From positions 1 through 52,122 of the forward strand of contig CABXIU010000011.1 in the NCBI GenBank assembly GCA_902512305.1: a stretch of 52,122 bases of DNA, in the 5' to 3' direction. Position numbers and translations under genes: made by a program. The notes under the pieces are model-generated. The model searched no databases and was not told where the DNA came from. It saw nothing but the letters and a program-made list of their open reading frames with translations. This document shows positions 37,848 to 48,780 of this stretch, in pieces. The DNA comes from an uncultured Gammaproteobacteria bacterium. GTDB taxonomy: Bacteria > Pseudomonadota > Gammaproteobacteria > PS1 > Pseudothioglobaceae. Every line of letters begins with the position of its first letter. Position 1 is the first letter of the stretch.

Positions 37848-38468
37848 ATGAAAAATACCTCAAAATTAACTGGCATCTCTCTACTTAATTTAATAGTCTT
37901 AATTGTTTTTTCGTTTATTTTTATAACTCCAATAGCCGCTGAAGAAAGCCTGTATGAGAGAGGAAAGGAGTTGGTTGAGCAGAAAGACTATGAAAAGGCA
38001 TTAAAAGCATTTGATATTGCCGCAAAAGCTGGTAATTTGGATGCTCTCACAGCACTTGGAGTTATGCATATAGGTGGGATTGGTGTTAAACAGGATAATA
38101 AAAAAGGTTATCAATACATAAAGGAGGCTGCAGATAAATCAGACCCCAAAGCACAATATACTTTAGGTGCCTTGTATTATCTTGGGGTTGGAGTAGAAAA
38201 AGACTATAAAAAAGCTTTTAATTGGTTGAATTTGTCTTCTGAACAAAACTATATTGATGCTAAATATAATTTAGGTGTCATGTATGAGTTTGGTGAAGGC
38301 GTTGATCAGAGCTATGAAAAAGCTTATGAATATTATTTATTTGCAGCTAGGAGAGATAGTTTAGAATCTCAAATCAAGGTTGCTGAGATGTATAAAGAGG
38401 GGATTGGAACGGCTAAAGATCCTGATAAAAGTGCGTACTGGTTAAAAAGAATTGAAGATTCAAAATAA
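37848..38468 (+). CDS. SEL1-like repeat protein, exported
   Basis: 206-aa protein with an N-terminal hydrophobic signal (LLNLIVLIVFSFIFITPIAA) and three to four Sel1-type TPR repeats, each with the pattern A-x-x-x-L-G-x-[ML]-[HY]-x-x-G-x-G-V. Examples are LDALTALGVMHIGGIGV, AQYTLGALYYLGVGV and AKYNLGVMYEFGEGV. Such repeats mediate protein-protein contacts; function unknown. Likely periplasmic. Confidence 0.85.
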   Translation: MKNTSKLTGISLLNLIVLIVFSFIFITPIAAEESLYERGKELVEQKDYEKALKAFDIAAKAGNLDALTALGVMHIGGIGVKQDNKKGYQYIKEAADKSDPKAQYTLGALYYLGVGVEKDYKKAFNWLNLSSEQNYIDAKYNLGVMYEFGEGVDQSYEKAYEYYLFAARRDSLESQIKVAEMYKEGIGTAKDPDKSAYWLKRIEDSK

Positions 38469-38499
38469 AAGAATGAATTTTTAATTGAGATATAAGACT

Positions 38500-39714
38500 A
38501 TGCAAGAGATGAATGCTGATAAGAATTATGATGTAATCATAGTAGGTGCTGGCCCAGCAGGTTTAAGTTTTGCGTGTTCTTTAGTTGATTTAAATTTAAA
38601 GGTGATGGTTGTTGAAAGATCAACTCTTTCATCCATTTCTAGTCCAAAGCCTGATGGTAAAGAGACCGCTTTAACTCACAATTCATTAAAGATTCTTCGA
38701 AAGCTTGGTGTATGGGATCTGATTGATGAAACTAAAGTAAGCCTTTTGAGAGAGGCAAAAGTTTTTGATGGTGATTCGGATTCATTATTAAACTTTACTG
38801 CTAAAAAATCTTCAATTGATGCGCTTGGTTACCTTGTGCCAAATCATTTAATTCGACTTGCTCTTTACGAAAAAGCATCGCATTCTGACAACTTATCAAT
38901 AATTAGCGACTTATCTGTTGAATCAGTTGAAACAAGCTATTCTGGCGGTAAAGTGACTCTATCAGATGGACAAATTTTGAATTCTAAGCTTATTGTGGCT
39001 GCAGATAGCCGTTTCTCTGAAATTAGACGAAAAATGGGTATTGAGTCGACCATGAAAGACTTCTCTAAGGTGATGATTATTACCCGAGTTTCTCATGAAA
39101 AAGATCATAATCAGATTGCACTTGAGTGTTTTAACTATGGCCATACGCTTGCACTTTTGCCACTCAATGGGAATATTTCCTCTGTAGTGTTAACAGTTCC
39201 AACAGATGAGGCTGATCAAATGCTTAATATGGATCAAGAAAAATTCTGCAAATTCGCAAGTGAAGGCTTTAATGGAAGTCTAGGTGAAATGAAGCAGATT
39301 GGTGAAAGATTTTCATACCCTCTGGTTGGTGTTTACGCTAAAAAATTTAGATCTACTCGTTTTGCGCTCATTGGAGATGCAGCAGTAGGAATGCATCCGG
39401 TGACAGCGCATGGATTTAACTTGGGACTTAGGGGGCAGGATATTCTTTCAAAATCAATTTCTAAGGCTCTAAATGCTGGAAAAGATATTGGCTCTGTGGA
39501 AGTTCTTAGGGAGTTTGAAAATAAACAAATTCATCTCTCAAGGCTAATGTATTTTGGAACCAATGGCGTTGTTTCGTTGTTTACGAATGATGACGAAAAA
39601 GCAAAGCAAATTCGTAAGCTAGTATTAAAGTTTGCAGATCGATTTCCTCCTATAAAATCATTGATTACAAAGCATTTAACTGAATCGAAAAAAAGTAATT
39701 TAATTCCTTTTTAG
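38500..39714 (+). CDS. ubiM: FAD-dependent ubiquinone hydroxylase, UbiM-like
   Basis: About 405-aa FAD monooxygenase of the UbiH/UbiF/COQ6 family: FAD motif [25 protein letters not shown] and the second FAD motif [27 protein letters not shown]. The segment [19 protein letters not shown] and the C-terminal [23 protein letters not shown] recall UbiM, which hydroxylates C5 of the quinone ring. Several in-frame starts exist (38485 TTG, 38500 ATG, 38509 ATG); 38500 is chosen, without strong ribosome-site support. UbiM versus UbiH/UbiF is uncertain. Confidence 0.78.
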   Translation: MQEMNADKNYDVIIVGAGPAGLSFACSLVDLNLKVMVVERSTLSSISSPKPDGKETALTHNSLKILRKLGVWDLIDETKVSLLREAKVFDGDSDSLLNFTAKKSSIDALGYLVPNHLIRLALYEKASHSDNLSIISDLSVESVETSYSGGKVTLSDGQILNSKLIVAADSRFSEIRRKMGIESTMKDFSKVMIITRVSHEKDHNQIALECFNYGHTLALLPLNGNISSVVLTVPTDEADQMLNMDQEKFCKFASEGFNGSLGEMKQIGERFSYPLVGVYAKKFRSTRFALIGDAAVGMHPVTAHGFNLGLRGQDILSKSISKALNAGKDIGSVEVLREFENKQIHLSRLMYFGTNGVVSLFTNDDEKAKQIRKLVLKFADRFPPIKSLITKHLTESKKSNLIPF

Positions 39715-39724
39715 TGGAAATATT

Positions 39725-40366
39725 ATGTCAAAAGCAGGTGATTTAAGTAATTTAAGAAATGAGTACCTTAAGAGCGGACTTATTAGAGAGGATTTGAATG
39801 ATAGTCCTATAGGGCAGTTTTCTTTATGGTTTTCACAGGCTGTAGAATCTAATATCGTCGAACCTTCCGCTATGAGTCTTGCCACATCAGATGATTCAAT
39901 TGGAATAAGAACAGTGCTTCTTAAATATTTTGATGAAAATGGGTTTGTATTTTTTACAAATTATGAATCTAAAAAATCTAAGCAAATACAAAGAAATCCT
40001 CAGGCTGCTATTCTTTTCCCATGGCTGGCTCTTGAGAGACAAGTAAAGATTATTGGGACAGTTGAAAAAATAACCAAGCTTGAGTCCTTTAAATATTTTT
40101 CATCAAGACCCAAAGATTCTCAGTTAGGGTCATGGGCATCGCAACAATCATCAAGAATTCCCTCAAGATCGGTATTGGCTGAACAATTTGCATCTATGAA
40201 AAAAAAGTTTTCTGCTGGTGATATTCCATTACCTGATTTTTGGGGTGGTTATAGAGTTGTTCCAAAAAGCATAGAGTTCTGGCAGGGACGGGAAAATAGA
40301 CTGCATGATCGATTTATCTATGAATTGAGTGATAATAAATGGACTATTAGTCGACTATCTCCCTAA
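39725..40366 (+). CDS. pdxH: Pyridoxamine 5'-phosphate oxidase
   Basis: 213-aa FMN enzyme giving pyridoxal 5'-phosphate, the cofactor of the aspC and class III aminotransferase products encoded here. Characteristic segments are [49 protein letters not shown] and the C-terminal [19 protein letters not shown] with RLHDRFIYE. Length is normal. It overlaps the convergent aroE by 20 bp. Confidence 0.94.
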   Translation: MSKAGDLSNLRNEYLKSGLIREDLNDSPIGQFSLWFSQAVESNIVEPSAMSLATSDDSIGIRTVLLKYFDENGFVFFTNYESKKSKQIQRNPQAAILFPWLALERQVKIIGTVEKITKLESFKYFSSRPKDSQLGSWASQQSSRIPSRSVLAEQFASMKKKFSAGDIPLPDFWGGYRVVPKSIEFWQGRENRLHDRFIYELSDNKWTISRLSP

Positions 40367-41159
40367 TTAGAGAAATTATAGAACTTGTATTAGGTTTCTT
40401 TCCTAACCAATAATTAAATGAAAGTGCTGCTTGTTCAACTAACATTCCTAAACCATCACTAACCATTTTGGCAGAGTTATGATGTGCCCACTTCATAAAT
40501 GGAGTTTCTATTCCATACATCAAATCATAACATAACGCACCTTCACATAGACCTCCTGGCAAATTAGGCATCTCTCCATCTATCCATGCACTGGTTGCAT
40601 TGATTACTATATCAACAGGTTTAGATTTGATTTGATCTAAACCAAATCCACAAACCTTTCCAAACTTTGAAAAATCATTAGCTAGTTTTAAGGATTTTTT
40701 TGAGGTGCGATTAGCTAATAAGATTTTTTCAGGTTTTTTTTCAAGTATTGCTTTTAGAATGCCTTGAGTGGCGCCACCAGCACCAATAATCAAAATTTCC
40801 TTGTCTATTAAGTTTTGATTTAAATTTTTCTCAAGATCGTTAACTAATCCAGTACCATCTGTATTTTCACCAAATATGACATTATTTTCAATTTTTATAG
40901 TGTTGACAGCGCCAGCTGCTTTTGCATTAGAAGTTAGTTCTTCAGAAAATGAATATGCATCAATTTTAAATGGAAGTGTAATATTAAATCCCGAACCACC
41001 ATTTTGTATAAATTTTTCAGCATGTAATGCAAACTTTTCAATTGGTGCAAGAATTTTTTCATAAGATATTTCTATGCTAAATTCTTTTGAAAACTCATTG
41101 TGAATCATAGGCGATAGACTGTGATTTATTGGGTTTCCAATTACTGCAAATCTATTCAT
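40347..41159 (-). CDS. aroE: Shikimate dehydrogenase
   Basis: 270-aa NADP-dependent enzyme of aromatic amino-acid synthesis. Substrate-binding [15 protein letters not shown], the catalytic Lys in [22 protein letters not shown], the NADP loop [11 protein letters not shown] and NRTSKK are all present. It starts 6 bp after the rne stop on the same strand, so it is in an operon behind RNase E. Its last 20 bp overlap the end of pdxH. Confidence 0.95.
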   Translation of the reverse strand: MNRFAVIGNPINHSLSPMIHNEFSKEFSIEISYEKILAPIEKFALHAEKFIQNGGSGFNITLPFKIDAYSFSEELTSNAKAAGAVNTIKIENNVIFGENTDGTGLVNDLEKNLNQNLIDKEILIIGAGGATQGILKAILEKKPEKILLANRTSKKSLKLANDFSKFGKVCGFGLDQIKSKPVDIVINATSAWIDGEMPNLPGGLCEGALCYDLMYGIETPFMKWAHHNSAKMVSDGLGMLVEQAALSFNYWLGKKPNTSSIISLIREIVD

Positions 41160-41165
41160 AGAAAT

Positions 41166-43304
41166 TTAAGAGACCTTTTCACCTGACTTGTCTATCGGAT
41201 TAGAAATATCTTTTTTTGAATTATTATTTTCAGATTTAGTTTCAGTTGTTATGTTTGCTTTTTTAGGCGTCTTTTTTACTGGTTTTCGAGCTGATTTAGA
41301 GCTTTTAGAGTCTTTTTGACTTTGATTTTTTTCAGCAGGCTTGGTTACAACATTCTCAGCAGGCTTGGTTACAACATTCTCAGCTGGCTTGGTTACAACA
41401 TTCTCAGCAGGCTTTGCGTTAGAATTAGAAGTATTTTTTTGATTCCTATTTTTACTTCTATTTCTGCTTTGATTGTTTTTATTCTTTAGATTCTCATTCT
41501 TAGCTTTATTAGTTACTGAGTTAGATTTATCAGTACTATTAGAGATCTCTTGAGCATTCTTATTCTTATTCCTATTTTGATTTCTGGTTTGACTTCTACT
41601 CCTATTTCGATTCTGAGGTCTTGTGTTTTTAGTTTTTTGAATAATCTTTTTATCTGAAGAAAAAATTTCAGTTAACTTACTCATAAATGATACTTTCTTT
41701 TCGGGCATTTTTGTTGAAGGCTGATTAGTAGAAATTGCTGGAATATCAGGCTTGTCGATATAGTTAATTAAATTAGGATTTTCCTGTGGTCTTGAGATTG
41801 CTTGAAAACTCTTGTGATGGGATCTTTTATCCCCTTTTTGCTTATTTACAGTGTAGTGAGGAAAATGCATGTATTGGTTAGGAAGGAGCGTAATTTTTAT
41901 ATTATGCTTCTTTTCCATACCAATAATGTTTTGTCTTTTTTCATTCAATAGATATGTAATTACTTCAACACTAGATTGAATAGTTATATCGCCACTACTT
42001 GTATTTGAGTTAAGACTATCTTCCAATTGACGAATAATTCTTAATGATAACGAAGGTATTGTAGGGTTTGCTCCACTTCCATTACATACTGAACATGTTT
42101 TACCTGTGGATTCTGTTACTGAGCTCATGAGCCTCTGTCTAGATAATTCCATCAAGCCGAATCTTGAAATGGTTCCTATCTGAACGCGAGCTCTATCATT
42201 TGCAGTAGCTTTTTCCATTAGTTTTTCAATAGATGTTCTATTTGCATCAGATGCCATATCAATAAAGTCTATGACTATAAGGCCGCCAATATCTCTTAAT
42301 TGAAGCTGAACTGCAATTTCTTCAGCAGCATCAAGATTGGCCTTATATGCAGTATCTTCAATGCTTATTCCTTTTGTTGCTCTTGCTGAGTTTATATCAA
42401 TTGCTGTAAGTGCTTCAGCAGAATCAAAAACTATAGTTGCTCCTGATTTCAATTCTACCTCTCTGTTAAATACATTTTTAACTTGAGATTCAATACTCAT
42501 ATGAGCAAAAAGGGAATGATCAGTTATATCAAAGAACTTAATTTTATCGAGATAGTGAGGCATTACGAAATTGATAAAGTCTCGTGCTTTTTGATAGGTC
42601 TCTAGATCATCTATGATTACACTATCGGTGTCCTCTCTTAAATAGTCTCTAAGAGCTCTAATAGTAATGTCACTTTCTTGGTAGATTAAAAAAGGACTAT
42701 CTTGATTCTTTGTCTCTGTTTTTATTGATTTCCATAGCTTTGTTAAGTGGTCAACTTCCCATTGAAGTTCACTTACTCCTCTACCAGCACCTTCAGTGCG
42801 AATAATAAGCCCTGAGTGTTTAGGAACTTCAAGCTTGGGTAATACTTTTTTTAAATCTTGTCGGTCCGAAGCATTAATCTGTCTTGAAATGCCAGAGCTT
42901 TTTGGATTATTAGGTGTGAGAATCATGTATGCACCAGCCAAGTTAATATACGTGCTAAGAGCAGCGCCTTTGTTGCCTCGCTCTTCTTTTTCAACTTGAA
43001 TGATGATTTCTTGTCCTTCTTTTAGGACATCACTAATTGTTAATTTTTCGCCTTTAGGTTTGATGCCTTCAGCAAAAAAAGAGGATACTTCCTTAAATGG
43101 TAAGAATCCATGTTTTTCTTTTCCATAATCTACAAAAGCAGCCTCAAGGGATTGTTCAACCCGTGAGATTTTTGCTTTATATATGTTGCCTTTTGTTTTA
43201 CGATTAAGGCTAGTTTCTATATCGAGATTGGCAAGCTTTTGATTCTTGACGATAGCCACCCGGATCTCTTCCTTGTGGGTAGCATTTATGAGAATGTGAT
43301 TCAT
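41166..43304 (-). CDS. rne: Ribonuclease E/G-family endoribonuclease
   Basis: 712-aa RNase E. The catalytic half (about 1-450) shows MNHILINATHKEEIRVA, the S1 domain (KGNIYKAKISRVEQSLEAAFVDYG, HGFLPFKEV), the DNase-I-like metal site (AIDINSARATKG, IVIDFIDM) and the Zn-link motif CSVCNGSG. The C-terminal half is low complexity: Arg/Asn/Lys-rich RNA-binding stretches and an 8-residue repeat (VVTKPAEN). ATG 43304 is chosen because homologues begin there and AGGA lies 7 nt upstream; longer in-frame starts exist to 43352. The C-terminal scaffold is shorter than in E. coli, and no obvious enolase- or PNPase-binding segment was recognised. Confidence 0.92.
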   Translation of the reverse strand: MNHILINATHKEEIRVAIVKNQKLANLDIETSLNRKTKGNIYKAKISRVEQSLEAAFVDYGKEKHGFLPFKEVSSFFAEGIKPKGEKLTISDVLKEGQEIIIQVEKEERGNKGAALSTYINLAGAYMILTPNNPKSSGISRQINASDRQDLKKVLPKLEVPKHSGLIIRTEGAGRGVSELQWEVDHLTKLWKSIKTETKNQDSPFLIYQESDITIRALRDYLREDTDSVIIDDLETYQKARDFINFVMPHYLDKIKFFDITDHSLFAHMSIESQVKNVFNREVELKSGATIVFDSAEALTAIDINSARATKGISIEDTAYKANLDAAEEIAVQLQLRDIGGLIVIDFIDMASDANRTSIEKLMEKATANDRARVQIGTISRFGLMELSRQRLMSSVTESTGKTCSVCNGSGANPTIPSLSLRIIRQLEDSLNSNTSSGDITIQSSVEVITYLLNEKRQNIIGMEKKHNIKITLLPNQYMHFPHYTVNKQKGDKRSHHKSFQAISRPQENPNLINYIDKPDIPAISTNQPSTKMPEKKVSFMSKLTEIFSSDKKIIQKTKNTRPQNRNRSRSQTRNQNRNKNKNAQEISNSTDKSNSVTNKAKNENLKNKNNQSRNRSKNRNQKNTSNSNAKPAENVVTKPAENVVTKPAENVVTKPAEKNQSQKDSKSSKSARKPVKKTPKKANITTETKSENNNSKKDISNPIDKSGEKVS
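41338..41409 (-). repeat. Three 24-bp tandem repeats in the rne 3' part
   Basis: Three consecutive 24-bp units (41338-41361, 41362-41385, 41386-41409) differ only by a T for A at the last base of the middle unit. They encode the eight-residue repeat seen as KPAENVVT in the RNase E tail; partial copies flank them. In-frame unit length and near identity suggest recent slippage or duplication. Confidence 0.9.
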
Positions 43305-43564
43305 TATAAAGTCCTGTAATATCTGGACTATTGAGCACATGCATAGCTTCAATACTTAAGTATTGAATGGGTATAAAGTTTTGATTGTTAAGATTAATCA
43401 ATTTCTAAATAAGTTCTATATGCGGCACCAATAAGCCCATAAAAAATAGTTCGTTACAATATTTCTGTTTTCTGTTTTTTTTGAAATAATTGTAAAAAAA
43501 TTCTTGTTTGTCGAAAAAATGTTCGACGAGTAAATTATATCACAAATTGACCTGTAAATGATTA

Positions 43565-44284
43565 TTACTGGTTAAGAGTTCTACCTCCATCAACATTAAT
43601 AATTTGGCCAGTAATATAGTCTGAATTAGCCAAAAATAGAACTGTATCAGCAATATCATGAGGGGATCCTTGTTTGTTAAGCGCAATCCTCTCTAGCATA
43701 AGTTTTTTTTCAATATCTGAAATCTCTTTGGTAGCTTCAGGCCAAAGAATGTATCCTGGTGAAACACCATTCACTCTAATTCTAGGAGCCAGTTCCTTGG
43801 CTAAGGTTTGGGTAAGCATTTTTAAACCTGCTTTTGAGATATTGTAAACAGCATGATTTTTTAATGGCTTATCAGAATGGATATCAATAATGTTGATGAT
43901 AGAGCCATCATTATTTGCTAATTTCTTGCTTAATCCTTTAGATAAGAAAAAAGGTGCTCTCAAGTTAACATTAAGTACATTATCCCAATCCTCAATTTCA
44001 CTATTTTCGACAGACTTTGGATAAAAGACAGATGCATTATTAACTAATAAATCTAGTGATTCAATGGACTCTACAATAGTTGATATGTTGTCAATATTAT
44101 TTAGATCACCTGAAATGACTTTCACTGTATCTTTGCTTATTGAATTAAGGTTATCAGAAAGAAGTTTTGCTTTTTCTAGTGACCGATTGCAATGAATAAC
44201 AATCTTGAAATTATTATCATGGAGTGTTTTGACGATTTGTGCTCCAATACGAGCTGCACCTCCGGTAATTAATGCTGTTTTCAT
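43565..44284 (-). CDS. SDR-family oxidoreductase, pteridine reductase/FolM-like
   Basis: 239-aa classical short-chain dehydrogenase: NADP motif ALITGGAARIGAQIV, the NNASVFYP segment, catalytic Tyr-x-x-x-Lys in YNISKAG and VSPGYILWPE. The GGAARIG motif, the Arg-type specificity and the substrate-loop Ser/Phe-Tyr (NASVFYPKS) resemble pteridine reductases (dihydrobiopterin or dihydrofolate reduction). It is divergent from the methyltransferase gene with 87 bp between. Confidence 0.75.
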   Translation of the reverse strand: MKTALITGGAARIGAQIVKTLHDNNFKIVIHCNRSLEKAKLLSDNLNSISKDTVKVISGDLNNIDNISTIVESIESLDLLVNNASVFYPKSVENSEIEDWDNVLNVNLRAPFFLSKGLSKKLANNDGSIINIIDIHSDKPLKNHAVYNISKAGLKMLTQTLAKELAPRIRVNGVSPGYILWPEATKEISDIEKKLMLERIALNKQGSPHDIADTVLFLANSDYITGQIINVDGGRTLNQ

Positions 44285-44371
44285 TATTGTTGTATTAATG
44301 GATTAATAATAAATGTATTTTTCTTTTTATGGAGAATACAGAGTATCCACAGTATAAAATATTTTTTACTT

Positions 44372-45463
44372 ATGAAACTTGAAAATATTATATCTAAAAG
44401 CATTAAGGACAATAATAATCCAATTGGTTTTGATGTTTTTATGAACCTTGCTTTATATCATCACAAATTTGGTTATTATCGTTCAAATAAAACGATTTTT
44501 GGACATAAGGGTGATTTTATTACTTCTCCTGAAGTTTCTGATCTATTTGGTTTTAGTATTGCTAGGCAGTGTAGTCAAGTTCTTAATGGTGGTGATATCT
44601 TGGAATTTGGTGCTGGTAGTGGTATTCTTGCAGTACAGATTCTTTTTGAGCTCGGAAAGCTAGAGTGCCTTCCAAAAAAATACTATATTATTGAATTAAG
44701 TGCGCAACTTAGAAATATTCAAAAGGACACTATAAAAAAAATCTTGCCAGAGATCTTGGATTGTGTGGAGTGGTTGAATGAGTTTCCCAAAGACTTTAAA
44801 GGCGTCATTATTGCTAATGAGGTTTTAGATGCGTTCCCTGTGAAGCGAATTAGTTTCTCAAAAGGGCATTTTTATGAATTGGGTGTGGACTTAATTGATG
44901 GGAAGTTTAATTGGAAAAGGCTTCATGAACCATTTTTGAGTTCAAAGATGCCGGCTTCAAAGAATTTTCAGGAGGGTTATACTACTGAAATCAATCTTCA
45001 GTCTAGCGCATGGATCAATTCACTTTATGAGTCAATGAATGAGGGTACAGTTTTTTTAATAGATTATGGAATGACTAGTGTTGAATTTTTTCATCCTCAG
45101 CGTCACCAGGGAACCCTAAAGTGTTTTTATAATCACAAATCAAGTAATGATCCTTTTAGTTATATTGGAAAGCAAGATATAACAGCATCGGTCAACTTTT
45201 CGGATGTTGCAGAGAGCGCCATTGAGTCTGGTTTTGAAATATCTGGTTTCACTACTCAATCCATGTTTTTGATTTCATTAGGCATTGAGAGCTTTCTAAA
45301 AAATGAAGAGAATGATAAAAAAAGAGCTAAAATCGCTCAAGAAATTAAACAACTAGTTCTGCCAGGAGCAATGGGAGAGGTCTTTAAAGTGATGGCTTTG
45401 AGCAAGAAACAATCAGTAAAATTAGATGGATTTCGAGAACTAGATTTAACAAGTAGGCTTTAG
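44372..45463 (+). CDS. SAM-dependent methyltransferase, MidA/NDUFAF7 family
   Basis: 363-aa DUF185 protein: YHHKFGYY, GDFITSPEVSDLFG, the SAM site LEFGAGSGILAVQIL, ANEVLDAFPVKR and FLIDYGMTS. Mitochondrial homologues methylate an arginine of a complex I subunit; bacterial members are less studied, so a complex I assembly role is inference. It is the first gene of a run of seven same-strand genes ending at the window edge. Confidence 0.83.
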   Translation: MKLENIISKSIKDNNNPIGFDVFMNLALYHHKFGYYRSNKTIFGHKGDFITSPEVSDLFGFSIARQCSQVLNGGDILEFGAGSGILAVQILFELGKLECLPKKYYIIELSAQLRNIQKDTIKKILPEILDCVEWLNEFPKDFKGVIIANEVLDAFPVKRISFSKGHFYELGVDLIDGKFNWKRLHEPFLSSKMPASKNFQEGYTTEINLQSSAWINSLYESMNEGTVFLIDYGMTSVEFFHPQRHQGTLKCFYNHKSSNDPFSYIGKQDITASVNFSDVAESAIESGFEISGFTTQSMFLISLGIESFLKNEENDKKRAKIAQEIKQLVLPGAMGEVFKVMALSKKQSVKLDGFRELDLTSRL

Positions 45464-45472
45464 AATTAATTT

Positions 45473-46267
45473 ATGGATATATTACAAGTGGTCATTTTAG
45501 CCTTTATACAAGGGTTGACAGAATTTTTACCTGTATCCTCATCTGCACATCTTGTTATTCTTCCAAAGTTTTTTGATTGGCCTGACCAAGGATTGGCCCT
45601 TGATGTTATTCTTCATTTTGCATCTCTTTGTGCAGTTGTTTTATACTATAGAACCTCAATAGTTCTGCTTTTTCAAGACTTTTTCTCATCTATCTCCAAT
45701 AGAAAAATGCAAGGTGATTCGTTATTAGCATGGGGAGTTTTGTTGGGAACAATTCCTGTTGGTTTGGCCGGATTTTTCTTTAATGATTTTGTTGAAATTA
45801 ACCTTAGAAATTTTCATGTTGTAGCATACGCAACCATTTTTTTTGGCATTGTCCTTGGGTTGTCTGATTTGATTCATAAGGTCAGAGATAAAAGTCGTGA
45901 GATCATAAGAGGCTCTGATATCTTAATTGTAGGTTGCTTTCAGGCATTAGCTTTAATTCCTGGAACCTCTCGATCAGGCATTACCATAACCGCTGCATTG
46001 CTTATTGGATTATCAAGAGGACTATCGATTAAATTTGCATTTCTTTTATCAATCCCTGTGATTACTCTTGCAACAATATTGAAATTCTTCGAATTATTTA
46101 ATGAAGTCCACCAGGTTGACTGGCTAATTATTTCGATAGGTTTTGCTATTGCATTTTTAACATCATATTTTACAATTGTATTTTTTATTAAACTTATTGA
46201 AAGAATTGGCTTTCTTCCTTTTGTAATTTATCGAATTCTTCTTGGAGTAATACTATTTCTAATTTAA
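45473..46267 (+). CDS. uppP: Undecaprenyl-diphosphatase
   Basis: 264-aa polytopic membrane enzyme (about 7-8 helices) recycling the cell-wall lipid carrier. The BacA/UppP motifs are clear: AFIQGLTEFLPVSSSAHLVIL at the N-terminus and the second active-site motif PGTSRSGITITAA. It is 9 bp after the MidA-type gene and overlaps the pepN start by one base (TAATG). Confidence 0.94.
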   Translation: MDILQVVILAFIQGLTEFLPVSSSAHLVILPKFFDWPDQGLALDVILHFASLCAVVLYYRTSIVLLFQDFFSSISNRKMQGDSLLAWGVLLGTIPVGLAGFFFNDFVEINLRNFHVVAYATIFFGIVLGLSDLIHKVRDKSREIIRGSDILIVGCFQALALIPGTSRSGITITAALLIGLSRGLSIKFAFLLSIPVITLATILKFFELFNEVHQVDWLIISIGFAIAFLTSYFTIVFFIKLIERIGFLPFVIYRILLGVILFLI

Positions 46268-48780
46268 TGCCGCAGCCTATTTATAGAAAGGACTATGAGC
46301 CAAGCTCTCATTTAATCAAAACAACTGAGCTAGATTTTAATCTGGGAGATGATGAGACAATTGTGTCATCTCGGATTGCTTTTTATAAAAATCCGCTTGC
46401 CTCAAAATCAGTTGATGAGTTATTTTTAAATGGCGAATCATTAGAGCTTTTATCTATCAAAATCGATGGGTTGAATGCTAATTATGTATTGAAAGATGAT
46501 GGGCTTTTTCTTGTCAATCCTCCTGAAAACTTTGTTTTAGAGGTTCAGGTTAAGATTCATCCAGAAAGCAAAACAGATTTAAACGGTCTATATCAGTCAA
46601 GTGGTAATTTTTGTACACAATGTGAGGCTATGGGTTTTAGACAAATCACTTACTACTTAGATAGGCCTGATGTCCTGAGTGTTTTCACTACTAAAATAAA
46701 TGCAAATCGAGATTATTATCCCGTGCTCTTAAGTAATGGGAACTTAATTGAAGATTCTATAACTCACTCAATTTGGCATGACCCTGCTCCAAAGCCCTGC
46801 TACCTATTTGCTTTAGTTGCAGGAAAACTAGACTTCCTTCAAGATGAATTTATAACCTCGGCCGGGAGAAAGGTCGACTTAAGGCTATATGTAGAGTCAC
46901 ATAATATGCATAAAACTGCTTTTGCAATGGAGTCTTTAAAGAAGGCATTTGAGTGGGATGAAAAAAGATTTAATCTAAGTTACGACCTAGATATTTATAT
47001 GATAGTTGCAGTTGACGACTTTAATATGGGAGCAATGGAAAACAAGGGCTTAAATATATTTAATTCAGATTGTGTTTTAGCAAACAAAAATACCTCAACT
47101 GATTCAAGTTTTGTAAGAATTGAATCCATTATTGGTCATGAATATTTTCACAATTGGACTGGAAATAGAGTGACCTGTCGAGACTGGTTTCAATTGAGTT
47201 TAAAAGAGGGGTTAACTGTCTTTAGAGATCAAGAATTTTCTTCGGATCTAAGGTCAAGAGCAATCCAAAGAATCTCCGATGTTATTCAACTTAAAACAAG
47301 GCAATTTGCAGAGGACTCAGGTCCTATGGCGCATCCAGTTAGGCCAGAATCCTACATTTCAATGGATAATTTCTACACATCAACTGTCTATGAAAAAGGT
47401 GCTGAAGTTATTCGCATGATTCATACTATACTTGGAGAAGAGGATTTCCAAAAGGGGATGAAATTATACTTTGAGAGACATGACGGTGATGCGGTTACTA
47501 TTGATGATTTTGTTGCTAGTATGGCGGATGCAAACAATAAAAATTTTGAAAATTTTATGCTTTGGTATTCCAAGTCAGGAACTCCAGAAGTGAGCATTGA
47601 AGACGAGTATGATTCAGATGCCAATGTTTATAGTGCAACATTTACTCAAAAAAACCAAAATATACCATTTATGATACCAAATCAGTTCGGCTTGTTGGCG
47701 GAAGACGGTGCTGAGATTGAATCTGGAATGGTTATTATTGATGAACTGGTCAAGACAATCTCTTTTGACAATATTTTAAGTAAGCCAACTCCCTCTTGGT
47801 TTCGAAGCTTTTCTGCGCCAATAAAGTTCAACTCTAATCTATCAACAAATGAAAAGATATTTTTGGTATCAAATGATTCTGACCCTTTTAATCGATGGGA
47901 TAACGTTCAAAGTCTTTGGTTGGAATATATTCTCAGTCCAGAGTTGGTTTCAAAAAAAGAATTGTTTAGTATGGTTGAAAATCTACTTGATAAAGAGACT
48001 GATTTTGCCCTCTTATCAGAGATGATAAGCCTTCCTTCAGAACAAATTCTTCATCAGAATATTAGAGAAATTGATGTAGAGGATGTTCATTATAAGCGTA
48101 ACAAATCTTATCTTGAGATTGGAGACGCTTTTAAAGAAGTTTTTTTAAAGATTTATGAAAAATTAAATTATAAAAAGTCATTTAACCTAACTTCTATTTC
48201 AGTTGCTGAACGTGCCTTGAAAAATAAATGTTTAGGTTATCTTACAAAACTTGGTGAATTTGATATTGCATATCAGCAATTTATAAATTCAGAATGTATG
48301 ACTGATCAGTTTGGAGCATTTCAGTCTCTTCTTGATTCTTCAAATTCTTACAGAGATGAAGTTGTTGAGCGATTTTATAATCAGCATAAATCAGATGTTC
48401 AAGTAATGGATAATTGGTTTAGTGCTCAAAGCATTTCTTCTGTTTCATCTGTTACAGATATTCGAAACTTAATGAATCATAAGTTATTTAGTATAAAAAA
48501 TCCAAATAGAATTCGTTCTGTAATCGGATCCTTTAGTCAAAATACTATCCAGTTTCATTGTCAAGAGGGTTATCAGCTTTTGAGTGAGGTAATTGTCGAG
48601 TTGGATGATTTAAATCCACAAATTGCTGCAAGATTTGCTGGAATCTTTAATCATTGGAGGCGCTTTGCCAATAAATACTCTAAACTTCAAGAGTTTCAGA
48701 TTAAATCAATAATTGATAGAGATAAAATTTCAAAAGATGTTTTTGAGATTGTTCAATCTGCCATTTTAGGAAAACACTAA
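46267..48780 (+). CDS. pepN: Aminopeptidase N (M1 family)
   Basis: 837-aa M1 zinc aminopeptidase. Exopeptidase motif [12 protein letters not shown] and zinc motif [28 protein letters not shown] (HExxH with the distal Glu) are present, and the N-terminus ([12 protein letters not shown]) matches the E. coli-type PepN. Slightly shorter than E. coli PepN (870 aa). ATG overlaps the uppP stop. Cytoplasmic; it recycles peptides. Confidence 0.96.
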   Translation: MPQPIYRKDYEPSSHLIKTTELDFNLGDDETIVSSRIAFYKNPLASKSVDELFLNGESLELLSIKIDGLNANYVLKDDGLFLVNPPENFVLEVQVKIHPESKTDLNGLYQSSGNFCTQCEAMGFRQITYYLDRPDVLSVFTTKINANRDYYPVLLSNGNLIEDSITHSIWHDPAPKPCYLFALVAGKLDFLQDEFITSAGRKVDLRLYVESHNMHKTAFAMESLKKAFEWDEKRFNLSYDLDIYMIVAVDDFNMGAMENKGLNIFNSDCVLANKNTSTDSSFVRIESIIGHEYFHNWTGNRVTCRDWFQLSLKEGLTVFRDQEFSSDLRSRAIQRISDVIQLKTRQFAEDSGPMAHPVRPESYISMDNFYTSTVYEKGAEVIRMIHTILGEEDFQKGMKLYFERHDGDAVTIDDFVASMADANNKNFENFMLWYSKSGTPEVSIEDEYDSDANVYSATFTQKNQNIPFMIPNQFGLLAEDGAEIESGMVIIDELVKTISFDNILSKPTPSWFRSFSAPIKFNSNLSTNEKIFLVSNDSDPFNRWDNVQSLWLEYILSPELVSKKELFSMVENLLDKETDFALLSEMISLPSEQILHQNIREIDVEDVHYKRNKSYLEIGDAFKEVFLKIYEKLNYKKSFNLTSISVAERALKNKCLGYLTKLGEFDIAYQQFINSECMTDQFGAFQSLLDSSNSYRDEVVERFYNQHKSDVQVMDNWFSAQSISSVSSVTDIRNLMNHKLFSIKNPNRIRSVIGSFSQNTIQFHCQEGYQLLSEVIVELDDLNPQIAARFAGIFNHWRRFANKYSKLQEFQIKSIIDRDKISKDVFEIVQSAILGKH

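Noticed and set aside
41338-41409. The tandem repeats as a possible CRISPR array
   Set aside because: The units are contiguous without spacers, 24 bp long, in frame, and encode an RNase E tail repeat.
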